Shown here: in pieces, positions 20,001-27,981 of the stretch
Layout: the number at the start of each line of letters is the position of its first letter
Numbering within the stretch: the first letter of the stretch is position 1
Assembly (NCBI GenBank): GCA_039818285.1
Contig: JBCBUE010000004.1
Span: forward strand, 1 to 64,000
Direction: 5' to 3'
DNA length: 64,000 nt
Source: JBCBUE01 sp039818285
Lineage (GTDB): Bacteria; Planctomycetota; Phycisphaerae; Phycisphaerales; Phycisphaeraceae
The notes under the pieces: generated by a model
The model's database searches: none
Seen by the model: the letters and a program-made list of their open reading frames with translations, nothing else
Told to the model about the DNA's origin: nothing
Program-made: the position numbers and the translations under genes

Positions 20001-20097
20001 TCGGCGTGAGGTCCTTGCCCGATGCGGGCGTGTGGGCGAGCGCTAGGAAACACGCGGCCAGCGAACAGATACGGCAGATAACGGCTTGAGCATGCAT
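17092..20097 (-). CDS. large secreted clan GH-A hydrolase with FnIII-like and carbohydrate-binding domains
   Basis: The product has 1001 residues with a signal peptide ending near ASG (residues 1-27). Residues about 226-265 (APTNFRAEVNADG, AGYRVIRSD) look like a fibronectin type III domain. About 365-475 resembles a CBM4/9-type beta-sandwich. The catalytic barrel follows, with Glu607 in IWFELSNETWN as probable acid/base, and the C-terminal 150 residues form a beta-sandwich. The nucleophile is not clear by eye; VYEAGPGY is a candidate. It is the first enzyme of the operon and should act outside the cytoplasm to open the polymer. The exact GH family is not recognised. Confidence 0.72.
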   Translation of the reverse strand: MHAQAVICRICSLAACFLALAHTPASGKDLTPTNFVDRPAVFEVTPDIVNEQVRPFSFTAGAFGNTLKRQGKGGFEPPMFRTRLMAQADSPNRVADGRSGGIPFFDSYASGYLDNADVRVYRIVNGRVELVREDRVAPGGTVIEYWKGNDNRIIPAGTTSSQFKWADWSRPGATRWFAVMAVDRAGRTSEPSNAVRTERPNVMTGKATTNEKPFRRQGGGDSAPPPAPTNFRAEVNADGIIEMSWDAVSSDDLAGYRVIRSDTDPAAHRGVYLDLEGDSGPPIRRGDMVILSKPMVDFSRDWLSHRMAGLNRTVVKHTPYGVPNGFDPHAEPGKTWRLVPHADGTPVSEPGDYYFEMTLRDGDTELVGRTGTPDLSNTKQDFYAVPKDGAEYVMNVWMKADRADAPPVAFTWNGDPNIGGFVGRHEFQLGTEWKQYEVRFTGESSEQGGHAYLVLEASGPATYSFDNFRAYRADAPYMDYLPHEYEQLAATGTSLYRCHAAIKTQQQTYSMRQYLSSVGLSEAGGQGNTMPQLLSMLDRADIDPWLQIEYHMTPDEWLGFVEYMAAPYDPAVDTPEDKPWAYMRHTQGRTEPWVDAFDEIWFELSNETWNRLFYPWTFEGMSDVQARRDYKPGEVYGLFHDYVVDIMRQSPYWTDAVDEKFVQVLGGWITRGYTRDATMASETADYITMAAYNGGWDEGEGPPQETPSSYFNVLSQVNQTAIPRAVQLSEIVLEARQAGRDIDYGVYEAGPGYALNGLNNARVSKEQARQQENVMKSKLAGTATIDTFLARGSFGFGVDNFFTFDAGDLWKSHAKHHRGGQPHASFLPLELFNNEATGQMLAVETLSVPTIDTVAARRRQAVTEAPLAAVYATRDGDRVAVYCISRRFAGFPDPADDGFTEFEVQLPFSEAASVTLYRLTGEPTETNIFEENVTVEQISIDPSTLGTDGRFRVDDSTGADPRGLPASETYLYVFEGVDLPAGRRVPLSEKARRSITGTGRP

Positions 20098-20138
20098 CGA
20101 TGAAGGTCTCGGTAACAGTGCAAGATTAAATCGACCGC

Positions 20139-20154
20139 CCGGCTTCTAAGCCGG
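20139..20154. other. stem-loop in the leader before the 1001-residue hydrolase gene
   Basis: CCGGCT and AGCCGG pair around a TCTA loop, in the 147-bp gap between the prepilin-like gene and the large hydrolase gene. On the minus-strand mRNA it would form 42 nt before the start codon. There is no U-tract. It could set the ratio between upstream and downstream genes by termination or mRNA processing; this is unproven. Confidence 0.3.
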
Positions 20155-20244
20155 CGATCGTGATGTAAGGTCGGTCCGACAGGGCGTTATCAATGGGGTC
20201 TTATTTGCGCAAAGGAGGCGTGCCAGCGCAATCTTCCCGGTGGT

Positions 20245-21084
20245 TTAGTCGTCGGGATTTCTGACGAGTGTGCCCTCTGTGAAGCGGTCCTCCGGGTTTC
20301 GCTCGTTCTCGGCGTGTCCATCTGCAAACAGAATGTTGACCGATCCGCCGGGGTGTCGGCCGAGCGGGCGGTTCACTACCCCGCTGGGGCTGGTAGGGCC
20401 CCCGTTCGGAGCCTCAAGGATCAGATCCGGGCTGACGGGCTGCCATGTGGGCAAGCCGCCTTGGGTTGGATTTAGCGTTGCGTTTGCCGTATCGGTCGCG
20501 AAAGCCATGTACGAGGGCTTCAAGACATCTTCGATCCGGAAAAAGCGATCGAGGTATTGGGTCTGTCTCTGAGCGGCGCTCTGGAAGCCGTTACGGACCG
20601 GGAACACCGCTTGGTCGATGCCGTAGCTGATGTGTCGACCGTTGCCGTCGGCACGGAAGAACCGGTCGTTGGCCGGGCAGCTCCAGACGTTGTTGTCGTC
20701 TTCGTTGGCAAACCCAGTGACACCGGCTCGACTGGAGGGCCTGCCGTCCCACGGATTCGTCGCGTAGTAGCCGTAACCGGTGGCGTGATGAGACCAGTTG
20801 TGGATGCCGCTGTTCGGCGTGTTGTAGCCCTCAGCGGCCGGAGTGGTGATGTTGCCCGATCTGTCTTCCATGCCTTCGCGCGCGGTGATGAAGCCGTCGT
20901 GATCCGTGGTGTAGGCGAAAACACCGATGCCGATCTGCCGCTGATTCGCCAGGCATTGCGACTGCCTCGCGGCTTCTCGGGCCGCTTGAAGGGCCGGTAG
21001 CAAGATGGCGATAAGCAAGGCGATGATCGAGATGACCACGAGCAATTCGATGAGCGTGAAGCCGGCGTGAGAGAATCGTTTCAT
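20245..21084 (-). CDS. prepilin-like protein (type IV pilin/pseudopilin N-terminus, planctomycete DUF1559-like)
   Basis: The product has 279 residues. After a short basic leader comes GFTLIELLVVISIIALLIA, with cleavage expected after Gly8 and Glu at mature position 5, then the long hydrophobic helix of type IV pilins. The rest is a beta-rich globular head with the near-C-terminal planctomycete signature HPGGSVNILFADGHAE (His, ten residues, then Asp-Gly). Such proteins are expanded in Planctomycetota and their job is unknown; they may build pseudopili or membrane-anchored binding proteins. The gene lies between a PEP-CTERM gene and the hydrolase operon, and the same neighbourhood recurs at 36295-38770 and 57177-60504. 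Confidence 0.87.
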   Translation of the reverse strand: MKRFSHAGFTLIELLVVISIIALLIAILLPALQAAREAARQSQCLANQRQIGIGVFAYTTDHDGFITAREGMEDRSGNITTPAAEGYNTPNSGIHNWSHHATGYGYYATNPWDGRPSSRAGVTGFANEDDNNVWSCPANDRFFRADGNGRHISYGIDQAVFPVRNGFQSAAQRQTQYLDRFFRIEDVLKPSYMAFATDTANATLNPTQGGLPTWQPVSPDLILEAPNGGPTSPSGVVNRPLGRHPGGSVNILFADGHAENERNPEDRFTEGTLVRNPDD

Positions 21085-21178
21085 GCGAGAGATTCCGGGG
21101 TGGGCTTTTAGAGAAGCCTCTAAGGTGTAGACGAAGCCCGGCCGAGGCCTGTTCGACCTCGGCCGAGGGATATCGGGA

Positions 21179-22048
21179 TCAGCTCCGCTTGGGGCGGAGG
21201 GCCATCACGCCGAGGCCGAGGCCCAGCAGGGCCAGCGAGGCCGGTTCGGGGATCGCGATGCTGATGTTGTCAACCGACACGTCGATGACGTCGCCGAGGT
21301 TGGCGCCATCTGACGACCGGAAGAGCCCCGGCACGACCGCGAAGAACTGGGGCTGCTCGTTGACCAGCGAGCCCGCGGCCCGCCAGGAGAGGCCGGTGAC
21401 ATCGACGATGCTCACGCCGTCGTCGAGGATCGAAAGGTCGTAGGTCTCGGTCACGGCGTCCGAGACGATCTCGAAGCTGTAGACGCTGCCGACGTCCCAG
21501 GTGGCGCCGCTGTTGACGTTGGCGGTGCTGTCGCGATAGAAGATCGCGCCGTTGCCGCGGAACTGGACCTGCCAGCTGGTGTTGCTGTTGCTGCCGGCGT
21601 TGGTGGTCGTGCTGCTGGTGCTGGCGAGCAGCTCGATGGTGTCGTTGAAAGCGTTGGTGAAGCCGGTGGCCTCGTCGACTCGGAGATCGAAGGTGTAGAT
21701 GACGGTGTCGGTCAGGTCGACGGCGCCGAAATCGGCGTACTCGCGTGAGGTGCCAACGCGGGTTTGTCCGTTGCCGCCCGGCGTGCTGGTGACCTCGTTG
21801 CGGATGTTGAGGTAGTTGCCGCCGCCGTTGATGGGGTTAGAAGACTGGACGGTCTGCGTTGAGGTGACGGAATTTCCGGTGAACCCCTGGTTCCAACCGT
21901 CGACCCAGCCGTCGCCGGCCATGCCGATGAACTGGTCGACCTGGGTGTCGCCGCTGCCGCCGTCAAAGTTGGCGACGATCGAGGCGTGGGCGGACGAGGC
22001 AACGCCGAGGGCGAGGCCGGAACCGATAAGCGTGCGAACGAGTGACAT
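21179..22048 (-). CDS. secreted PEP-CTERM sorting-domain protein
   Basis: The product has 289 residues with a signal peptide ending AHA (residues about 1-22). A beta-rich body rich in Asn, Ser and Thr follows, with FDGGSGDTQVDQF, and then the PEP-CTERM signal IPEPASLALLGLGLGVMAL ending in RPKRS. This directs the protein to the exosortase/PEP-CTERM surface route. The body resembles LamG-like sandwich folds, so glycan binding is plausible but not shown. The start has a textbook AGGAGG that also covers the stop of the LacI gene, 11 bp upstream, so the repressor and this protein are co-expressed. Confidence 0.85.
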   Translation of the reverse strand: MSLVRTLIGSGLALGVASSAHASIVANFDGGSGDTQVDQFIGMAGDGWVDGWNQGFTGNSVTSTQTVQSSNPINGGGNYLNIRNEVTSTPGGNGQTRVGTSREYADFGAVDLTDTVIYTFDLRVDEATGFTNAFNDTIELLASTSSTTTNAGSNSNTSWQVQFRGNGAIFYRDSTANVNSGATWDVGSVYSFEIVSDAVTETYDLSILDDGVSIVDVTGLSWRAAGSLVNEQPQFFAVVPGLFRSSDGANLGDVIDVSVDNISIAIPEPASLALLGLGLGVMALRPKRS

Positions 22049-22059
22049 GAAGCAACCTC

Positions 22060-23160
22060 CTAAGCAAGGGACTGAGACGAAACGCCGAGTGGATTGACGG
22101 GCCCGTGGCCCGGGCGGGCGACGGTGCCCGTACGATGGAACTCAAACGGGATGACGATTGGCGACTGCGTCGAGCCGGGCTGGCTGATCGCGTCGCAGAG
22201 CATGGCGACGGCGGCCATGCCCATCGGCCGATACGGCACGAGCACGCGGTCGACCGCGGTGCGTTCGTCGGCGCTCGCTTCTGTGTCAAAGCAGATCACC
22301 GACAGATCCTGCGGCACACGCAGGCCCACGATCGACGCGGCGTGAAGCATGGTGCGCCCGTCGGCGTTGCACAGAACGGCGGTCGGCCGGTCGAGCGGGC
22401 GAAGGAACGCGACGAACGTTTTGAGCAGCCAACCCGCCTTGGACTCGGCCAGGGTCGTCGGCCTCTGAAGCGAAACGATGTCGGGCTTGAGACCCGCATC
22501 GGCCATCGTGGCGGCGTATCCGTCTATCCGGTCGCCCCTGCTGTAGTGCGGGTCGCGAACGACGCTCTCGGGTTCTTCGATGTCCGGCCCGGAGGTGTGG
22601 ATACCGGGGTCCAAGAACGCGACGCGGTCGTGGCCGTGATCCAGGAGGAACCGTGTAGCCACCTGAGCGGCGCCGTAATCATTCGGCCGGACGCAGTCCG
22701 CGTCACGCTTGCGGTTGACCCAGACGGTCGGAAGACCGCAGCGATCGAGCAACTCGCGGATGGGGGCCGGCGTGCCGAAGGCGTGATTGATGATGAGGCC
22801 ATCGATCGCGTTCTGGCGAACGATCCGCGGCGCCTCCGTAGCGTCGTCGGGAATGAGATCGCGTAGCAGGGAGTAGCCACGGGCGTGCAGCGCCTCATCA
22901 AGGCCGCTGTCAAACTCCGGCTCGATCACCGCACAGGCCTTCGAGACGCTGCGGATCATCCCGATCAGCCCTGTCCGTCCGGTACGGGTCGCACGGGCGG
23001 CGAGCGAGGGACGAAACCCCATCTCCTCGGCCACCCGGCGGATATAGGCAGCGCGACGAGCCGCATCGGAACGCTCGGCCTTGTACTTGCCGTTTAGGAC
23101 GTTGGACACGGTGGCTCGGTGAACGCCCACCCGCCGTGCAATGTCATCCATGGTGACCAT
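22060..23160 (-). CDS. LacI family transcriptional repressor
   Basis: The product has 366 residues from ATG 23160. Residues 1-50 hold the helix-turn-helix with MDDIARRVGVHRATVSNVLNG and the hinge region RPSLAARATRTGRT. A periplasmic-binding-protein-like sugar domain follows, with GLIINHAFG and DRVAFLDPG. The frame is open to a TTG at 23211, but that would add 17 residues before the conserved start. The promoter and a near-perfect palindrome lie 60-95 bp upstream, which points to autoregulation. It is the first gene of a unit with the PEP-CTERM, prepilin and hydrolase genes, and GH78 lies upstream on the same strand. The effector is probably an oligosaccharide or sugar from this pathway. Confidence 0.9.
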   Translation of the reverse strand: MVTMDDIARRVGVHRATVSNVLNGKYKAERSDAARRAAYIRRVAEEMGFRPSLAARATRTGRTGLIGMIRSVSKACAVIEPEFDSGLDEALHARGYSLLRDLIPDDATEAPRIVRQNAIDGLIINHAFGTPAPIRELLDRCGLPTVWVNRKRDADCVRPNDYGAAQVATRFLLDHGHDRVAFLDPGIHTSGPDIEEPESVVRDPHYSRGDRIDGYAATMADAGLKPDIVSLQRPTTLAESKAGWLLKTFVAFLRPLDRPTAVLCNADGRTMLHAASIVGLRVPQDLSVICFDTEASADERTAVDRVLVPYRPMGMAAVAMLCDAISQPGSTQSPIVIPFEFHRTGTVARPGHGPVNPLGVSSQSLA

Positions 23161-23220
23161 AAACAACCCAAATTGAAGACCGCTGGTCCGCTGCAACTGC
23201 GCCAGAGACAAAACCTCGCA

Positions 23221-23255
23221 CGAGTGAAGTTTACTCGATTGAGGTTCGTTGTCAA
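23221..23255 (-). promoter_or_regulatory. promoter with overlapping operator for the lacI-type gene
   Basis: On the minus strand TTGACA (23255-23250) and TAAACT (23233-23228) are 16 bp apart, a good sigma-70 promoter. The palindrome CGAGTGAAGTTTACTCG (23221-23237; 7 of 8 arm positions match) covers the -10 box. A repressor bound there would block its own transcription. The leader to ATG 23160 would be about 60 nt. Confidence 0.62.
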
Positions 23256-23334
23256 TCTTTTTGGTGGTGGTACATCGCTGAGGCCACCAGGCAGAAGATA
23301 GGTTTTTGATTGGGTCTGACCCGCCCAGCCTTAA

Positions 23335-25704
23335 TTAAGGAACCCTCTCAATGAGCACATCGGGCGGTGCCTCGATCTTCGCCACCTGCCCGAGACGGAT
23401 CACGCGTACGGGCCCCTGCCTGAGCGGAAAGGTCGCCTCGTAATCGAAATCCACCTCGCGCGGCTCGACGCGAATTTTCAAACAACCAGGCGTTAGGATC
23501 TCCAAGCCGATCAGGTCTTCGACAAGGAACTGAGCGGCGTAAGCCGACCAGGCATGCGAGTGGGTCCGCATGATTGGCTGAAACTCACCGCTACGCCAAG
23601 AGCCGTTGGCCGTCCACTCCTCGAGCATCGATGCATGACCGCGGTCGGCGATGCGACGCCCCCAGCGCTCGCGCACCATCGACAACGCAAGGTCGAATCG
23701 TCCTGAAGCAATAAGCGCTCGGAGCACGACCATGCAGAAGAACGGCTGAGCCTCGGTGCAGACAACAGAGCGGCTCCCCCAGAGCCGATCGACCACGCCT
23801 CGGGCCCGCTCTCCATCGCACAGACCCCAGAGAATCGCCGCGGCGTTTGCGTGTTCACTCACGAGCGACGACTGCACGCCCTCCGATTCTGCGTCGACAT
23901 AGCCCCCCCGGGCTTCATCCCAGAACACGTCGCTGAACGTCGCCGCCATCCCTTCACGCATCTGTGCGATTCGATCCACCCAATAGCGATCGGACTTGAA
24001 TTCAGCGACGCGCCCGGCAATCTCGAGCGTTCCGTACATCAACGCGTTCAACGCGGCGCATCGGCCACGCTTCTCGACGTTCGCCCAATCGATAAACACC
24101 CAGAACGGCATGTCTGCGACCAAGCCATCGTCGTCAAGACATGCCGCAAATGCATCCAGGATCTTCGCCGCGTGAGGCCAGTACTCGTTGAGCCACCGAC
24201 CCTCACCCGTGTAGAGATAGTGCCGATACAGTCCGTGAATCCACCACAGCGAGTAGTCGGAGATCGCGCTACGCCACCGGTTGCTGGGGATGTTGGTCGT
24301 GTTACTCAACAGTCCCGTGGGCAGCTGCGTGGCGGCCGATTGACGAAGGAATTTCGCGGCAAGCCGTGTCTCGCCAAAGCAGGCGTAAATCCCGCCGAGC
24401 GTAACCGCGGCGACGTCACCGAGCCACTGGGCCCGCTCACGCCAGGGCGTGTCGGTGATTGACTCCACGCAACAGAGCCGATGCGTGTCGCGGCAGAGCT
24501 CGAAGACTCGATTCAGTTGGCGATCGCTCGACTCGAACGCCCCTCGCTCCTCGAACGGATACCGGAACACAGAGGCGTACACACCGTGCAGCTTGATCGG
24601 CCGATCGCAATGACTGAACCTCAGCTTGAGGTATCGGAAGCCGCGATAGCTGAAAGTCCGAAACCTTTGGCGCCCATTCTTTATCGTCAGGCGGAAGCCG
24701 AACTGCCCCTCGACGCTGTTGTTGAACTGCCCGTCGACCAGTCGCTCTGCAATCCCACCGTCGACGGTCGCGCCGTCGTGCCCCTCGATGTCGAGTTCGA
24801 CGTTGGCCGTGATCACCCGCCCGAAGTCGAGCAGCACGGCAGGCTCATACAGCCCATCGAAAGTGTGATCCTTGAGGTGGGCGGTACTGCCCTGCACGAT
24901 CGCCGGCCCCTCACCCGGTTCGCACAGGCGTTCCATGCCATCAACACGAGTGTGGCGCAGCGGCGTGGTGCCGGCCATCGATAATGTGATCGAAACATCT
25001 TCGCTCCGCGTTCGGTTCATCAACGCAAGATTTTCGTCTACGCGCAGGGCTTCGACGGGCCGGCATAGACGCTCGTCCATGTACGGAATGTCCCGAGGCA
25101 CGAGGCGCGACCACGGCCCCGCGGCCGGCGGCCGATCGTTGCCCCCTTGGCCGCGAACGATCTCCGGCGTAAGCCATCGGCTGTCATCGAAGTCGACTTC
25201 GGTCCAATCCGCGGGCATCCGACGTGCATCGTGATGCTCCTGGTACGGGTCATAGTTCATCGGAAACGCGTGAGCATCGCGGCGCCAGGCGTCGGCTTCT
25301 TGGCATCGCCACGCATGACCGGTGGCTGTGAGGAGGCGGTCATCCCCGTCGCACAGCTCCGCCAGCAGCCCTCCGATAGTGTCTGGTTGACCGAGATGCC
25401 GGGCGAGCACCGCGACACAGTTGCCTCCAACACGCAGAAGGCCGCCCAACTCGCGTAGGTCGTAATACTTGAAAGTCGGGACCGACGGGGAAGCCCCTTC
25501 CCCGACATAGGCTCCGTTCACCCAGAGGCGATAGCGGGTCTCCGCGGTGATTCGGAGCAATGTCTTCCGTGGTATCTGGGCAAGCTCAAAGGTACCCCGG
25601 AACAGCACGTAGCAGTTCTTATCAGCGTCATCGGCACGTGGCCAGATCCAGTGGCTGCGCCAGATGTGGCGATCTTTCTCGTGAGGTACCTGCGCGTTGT
25701 GCAT
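23335..25704 (-). CDS. GH78-like alpha-L-rhamnosidase
   Basis: The product has 789 residues from ATG 25704 and no signal peptide, so it is likely cytoplasmic. N-terminal beta domains carry RITAETRYRLWVNGAYVGEG, the usual start of bacterial rhamnosidase N-domains, and a jelly-roll follows. The (alpha/alpha)6 catalytic domain has ESITDTPWRERAQWLGD, the GH78 signature with its acidic residues, and later YSLWWIHGLYRHYLYTG and MLEEWTANGSWRSG. The family hydrolyses terminal alpha-L-rhamnose. The frame is open further to a TTG at 25839, but that part does not resemble the family. It precedes the LacI promoter and probably has its own promoter in the gene-poor region upstream. Confidence 0.87.
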   Translation of the reverse strand: MHNAQVPHEKDRHIWRSHWIWPRADDADKNCYVLFRGTFELAQIPRKTLLRITAETRYRLWVNGAYVGEGASPSVPTFKYYDLRELGGLLRVGGNCVAVLARHLGQPDTIGGLLAELCDGDDRLLTATGHAWRCQEADAWRRDAHAFPMNYDPYQEHHDARRMPADWTEVDFDDSRWLTPEIVRGQGGNDRPPAAGPWSRLVPRDIPYMDERLCRPVEALRVDENLALMNRTRSEDVSITLSMAGTTPLRHTRVDGMERLCEPGEGPAIVQGSTAHLKDHTFDGLYEPAVLLDFGRVITANVELDIEGHDGATVDGGIAERLVDGQFNNSVEGQFGFRLTIKNGRQRFRTFSYRGFRYLKLRFSHCDRPIKLHGVYASVFRYPFEERGAFESSDRQLNRVFELCRDTHRLCCVESITDTPWRERAQWLGDVAAVTLGGIYACFGETRLAAKFLRQSAATQLPTGLLSNTTNIPSNRWRSAISDYSLWWIHGLYRHYLYTGEGRWLNEYWPHAAKILDAFAACLDDDGLVADMPFWVFIDWANVEKRGRCAALNALMYGTLEIAGRVAEFKSDRYWVDRIAQMREGMAATFSDVFWDEARGGYVDAESEGVQSSLVSEHANAAAILWGLCDGERARGVVDRLWGSRSVVCTEAQPFFCMVVLRALIASGRFDLALSMVRERWGRRIADRGHASMLEEWTANGSWRSGEFQPIMRTHSHAWSAYAAQFLVEDLIGLEILTPGCLKIRVEPREVDFDYEATFPLRQGPVRVIRLGQVAKIEAPPDVLIERVP

Positions 25705-26611
25705 TTGATGGTGACCGATCAACTGACTGTTCGGCCGAACGAGGCATTTCGCGAGTCGACCATCGAACAAGGGTGGGGTGTTGCGGCATCGGCCCACAGT
25801 CCAACCGTCACACACTACTCTGGCCCGGTCCACAGGCAAGTTCGCTCGCCAGCATCGATTCTGAGAGTCGGTTCAAGCTGTTGGAAGCTGTCCAATTGAT
25901 CGTCAAGTTGCCGTGTTCTCTCGGAGTTTCGAGTCAAGTGCCCCCTCCAGACACGCTCTCGGGCGATATATCCCGCCTTGCTCGGAAGTGGCGATCGACA
26001 GACGAGGTGTTGTTTTGCTTGAGGCTTGATGAGATCGCAAGCCACGAAAAGTCGCCGCCAAGACCGTGTCGTCATCCATCACAACATCACCAGGATGCTG
26101 GGTTCGGCTGAATCAATCCACGCCAAGCGAGATCGACCGATCGTACGCGCGGTTTCCGACGCGCGCCGTACCGATCGATCTCGAGCACGAGCCCGTCGTT
26201 CCGGGAAGACGACGAAGGTTTCTTAGACGTCCATGGGTTGCGGAAACCCTGATCACCTCGATGGCCGCCAGAGGGATATCGCAACGATTTCGGCAAGCCC
26301 ATACGAGACACCAACACCATCATCTTGCCCAGGGTATTTACATGGACGAAAGTCTGCTGCAGATCGCTGACGCCGTTGATGGCCGCCGGCGTTGCCGGCA
26401 CAATCGGCAGACAGTCGATGCCGGACGCGGCACGAAACGTGTTTAAAACAATGGACAGAACCGGGCAGTTGGTTCCCCGCACCAACACACTTCGAGCCGA
26501 GGAACCCAACGCGTAGGCTGCTGCCTACCTCATGCGCGGGTCGATTTTGCGGAACGAATTGGCGAGCCTCGCCTCGGCCGGTCGCGGGCTGACCAAGCGG
26601 GGCCAAGAAAA
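25705..26611. other. gene-poor region between GH78 and tRNA-Gly
   Basis: About 900 bp with lower G+C than the flanks and no convincing gene. Several open frames of 60-140 residues exist on both strands (for example 26087-26509 minus and 26066-26446 plus), but none shows a recognised domain or a ribosome site, and their composition looks random. It should hold the GH78 promoter. A decayed mobile element is possible because tRNA genes lie beside it, but I found no integrase remnant and no repeat of the tRNA 3' end. Confidence 0.5.
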
Positions 26612-26682
26612 GCGGGTGAAGGGATTCGAACCCTCGACATTCACGTTGGCAACGTGACGCTCTACCACTGAGCTACACCCGC
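26612..26682 (-). tRNA. tRNA-Gly (anticodon GCC)
   Basis: The minus strand folds into a complete cloverleaf of 71 nt. The acceptor stem is GCGGGTG with CACCCGC, the D arm is GCTCAGTGGTAGAGC, the anticodon loop TTGCCAA sits on a five-pair stem, and the T arm contains GGTTCGAATCC. The anticodon GCC reads GGC and GGT glycine codons. CCA is not encoded. It lies 106 bp downstream of another tRNA-Gly and is probably co-transcribed with it. Confidence 0.97.
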
Positions 26683-26788
26683 ACGGGCAAGGCAGAGCTG
26701 GCTCCACCGAGTCGCACAGGATAGCGGCGTCAGAACCGGCCCGCAACGCATCCCAACGGAGAGCGAGCTCCGCCCAGACGCGGCAAAA

Positions 26789-26860
26789 GCGGGCGAAGGG
26801 GCTCGAACCCTCAACATTCAGCTTGGAAGGCTGACGCTCTGCCAATTGAGCTACGCCCGC
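26789..26860 (-). tRNA. tRNA-Gly (anticodon TCC)
   Basis: The minus strand gives a 72-nt cloverleaf. The acceptor stem is GCGGGCG with CGCCCGC, the anticodon stem TCAGC/GCTGA encloses loop CTTCCAA, and the T arm has GGTTCGAGCC. The anticodon TCC reads GGA and, by wobble, GGG. It is the first of a tandem glycine tRNA pair; a plausible promoter lies just upstream. Confidence 0.97.
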
Positions 26861-26873
26861 AGAAAGGGGGCAT

Positions 26874-26903
26874 AGTGTAGCACCGCCCCGCGTCGAGCCG
26901 CAA
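26874..26903 (-). promoter_or_regulatory. probable promoter of the tRNA-Gly pair
   Basis: On the minus strand TTGCGG (26903-26898) and TACACT (26879-26874) are 18 bp apart, placing the transcript start about 7 nt before the first tRNA. The -35 box is only a partial match. Confidence 0.42.
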
Positions 26904-27000
26904 AGCCGCGCGCCACCGCGAGACGGCGACGAGTCAGCCGCGACTGCTCGGGCCGATCGATCGAGAACGCCTCGCCAATGACCGGCCACACGCCCCGCCC

Positions 27001-27981
27001 TCACTCGATCGGCAGGCCCGCGCCGTCCGCGATCCCGCGGAGATACGCCGCCGCGAGCAGGCGCCCGTGCACGCCATAGCCGGGCATCCATGGCCGCCCC
27101 TCGCCGTGCATCAGCGGCGCGTGATCGACGCGGATGGGCACGTCGAGCCCAAGGTCGTGGTACAGCCGCAGCAGCGCCGCAAGGTCGTGCGGTCCGTCGT
27201 CGTGGAAGGTCTCGTGAAACCGCTCGGCCGTGCCCGCGACATCCCGCCAGTGGACGAACGCGACCCGATCGGCCAACCGGCGAGCGTGGTCTGCAACCCG
27301 CCCGGGCATCAGCATGAAGTTCGCCTGGCAGAACGTCACCGCGTGGGCCGGCGAGGGCGCCAGTCGGTAAGCCCGTTCGAATGCGTCGACCGTACCGAAC
27401 ACCCGGGACACGCCCGCTAGCTCAGGAAGCGGCGGGTCGTCGGGGTGCAACGCCATGCACACCCCCGCTCGCTCGGCCGTCGGGATCACGGCGCGGATGA
27501 ACGCCGCGTAGTTCGACCACACGACGTCGGCGGCGATGCTCACACCGGCGCCCCCGCGAGGGACGCGCTCGAGATCGAACGCCGTAGCCAGCGCCCCGCC
27601 ACGCAGCGGATAGTCCTCGCGCGTCCGGCTCCAGTCGTGATCGGCCCCAGGCAACCGAGCCATGAAGTTAAAGCAGAGTAGCCCGAGCCCCGCTTCGCCC
27701 ATCGCCTCCAACATCGCTCGATAACGCTGAAAATCTTCGTCTCGCCCCGGCCGCCCGAGCTTGACGCGAGAGAGATCGAACGGGTCTCCCTCGAAGCCAA
27801 GCAAAGCCAGCCCGCGCTCGGCGAAGCGACGCTTCAACGCCATCGCGACGCCAGGCTCCCAAGGCTCGCCAAGGCCGCTCATCGAAGACGTCGGCTTCGT
27901 GACTGCGTAGCGCACGCCCGCCTGCACCGCCAGCGTCCACGAGTCGTCGGGGCAAGGCGGCAAGAGCAACGCGAGCTTCAC
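27001..27981 (-). CDS. uxuA: mannonate dehydratase (UxuA-like)
   Basis: The enzyme dehydrates D-mannonate to 2-keto-3-deoxygluconate in the hexuronate pathway, using a divalent metal. The 326-residue TIM-barrel product has LLCFNFMARLPGADHDWSRT, the counterpart of the UxuA CYNxM region. ALHPDDPPLPELAGVSRVF holds metal-binding His/Asp residues, and FVHWRDVAGTAERFHETFHDDG is also typical. It is somewhat shorter than E. coli UxuA (394). I place the start at GTG 27981, which overlaps the stop of the IclR gene as GTGA; the longer open frame upstream is only the IclR gene in another frame. Uronate isomerase and a mannonate oxidoreductase lie divergently next door. Confidence 0.88.
   Translation of the reverse strand: MKLALLLPPCPDDSWTLAVQAGVRYAVTKPTSSMSGLGEPWEPGVAMALKRRFAERGLALLGFEGDPFDLSRVKLGRPGRDEDFQRYRAMLEAMGEAGLGLLCFNFMARLPGADHDWSRTREDYPLRGGALATAFDLERVPRGGAGVSIAADVVWSNYAAFIRAVIPTAERAGVCMALHPDDPPLPELAGVSRVFGTVDAFERAYRLAPSPAHAVTFCQANFMLMPGRVADHARRLADRVAFVHWRDVAGTAERFHETFHDDGPHDLAALLRLYHDLGLDVPIRVDHAPLMHGEGRPWMPGYGVHGRLLAAAYLRGIADGAGLPIE

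Noticed and set aside
23161..23211. TTG start for the LacI gene at 23211
   Set aside because: It would add 17 residues before the conserved helix-turn-helix; ATG 23160 is the natural start.
23329..23340. CCTTAATTAAGG palindrome at the end of the GH78 gene
   Set aside because: It contains the GH78 stop codon and is short; with no partner site or regulator link it is probably chance.
26087..26509. 140-residue open frame on the minus strand near the tRNA genes
   Set aside because: No domain, no ribosome site, and competing frames on the other strand; I could not support it as a gene.
26612..26860. tRNA-Gly genes as attachment sites of an integrated element
   Set aside because: I found no integrase and no second copy of the tRNA 3' end nearby.
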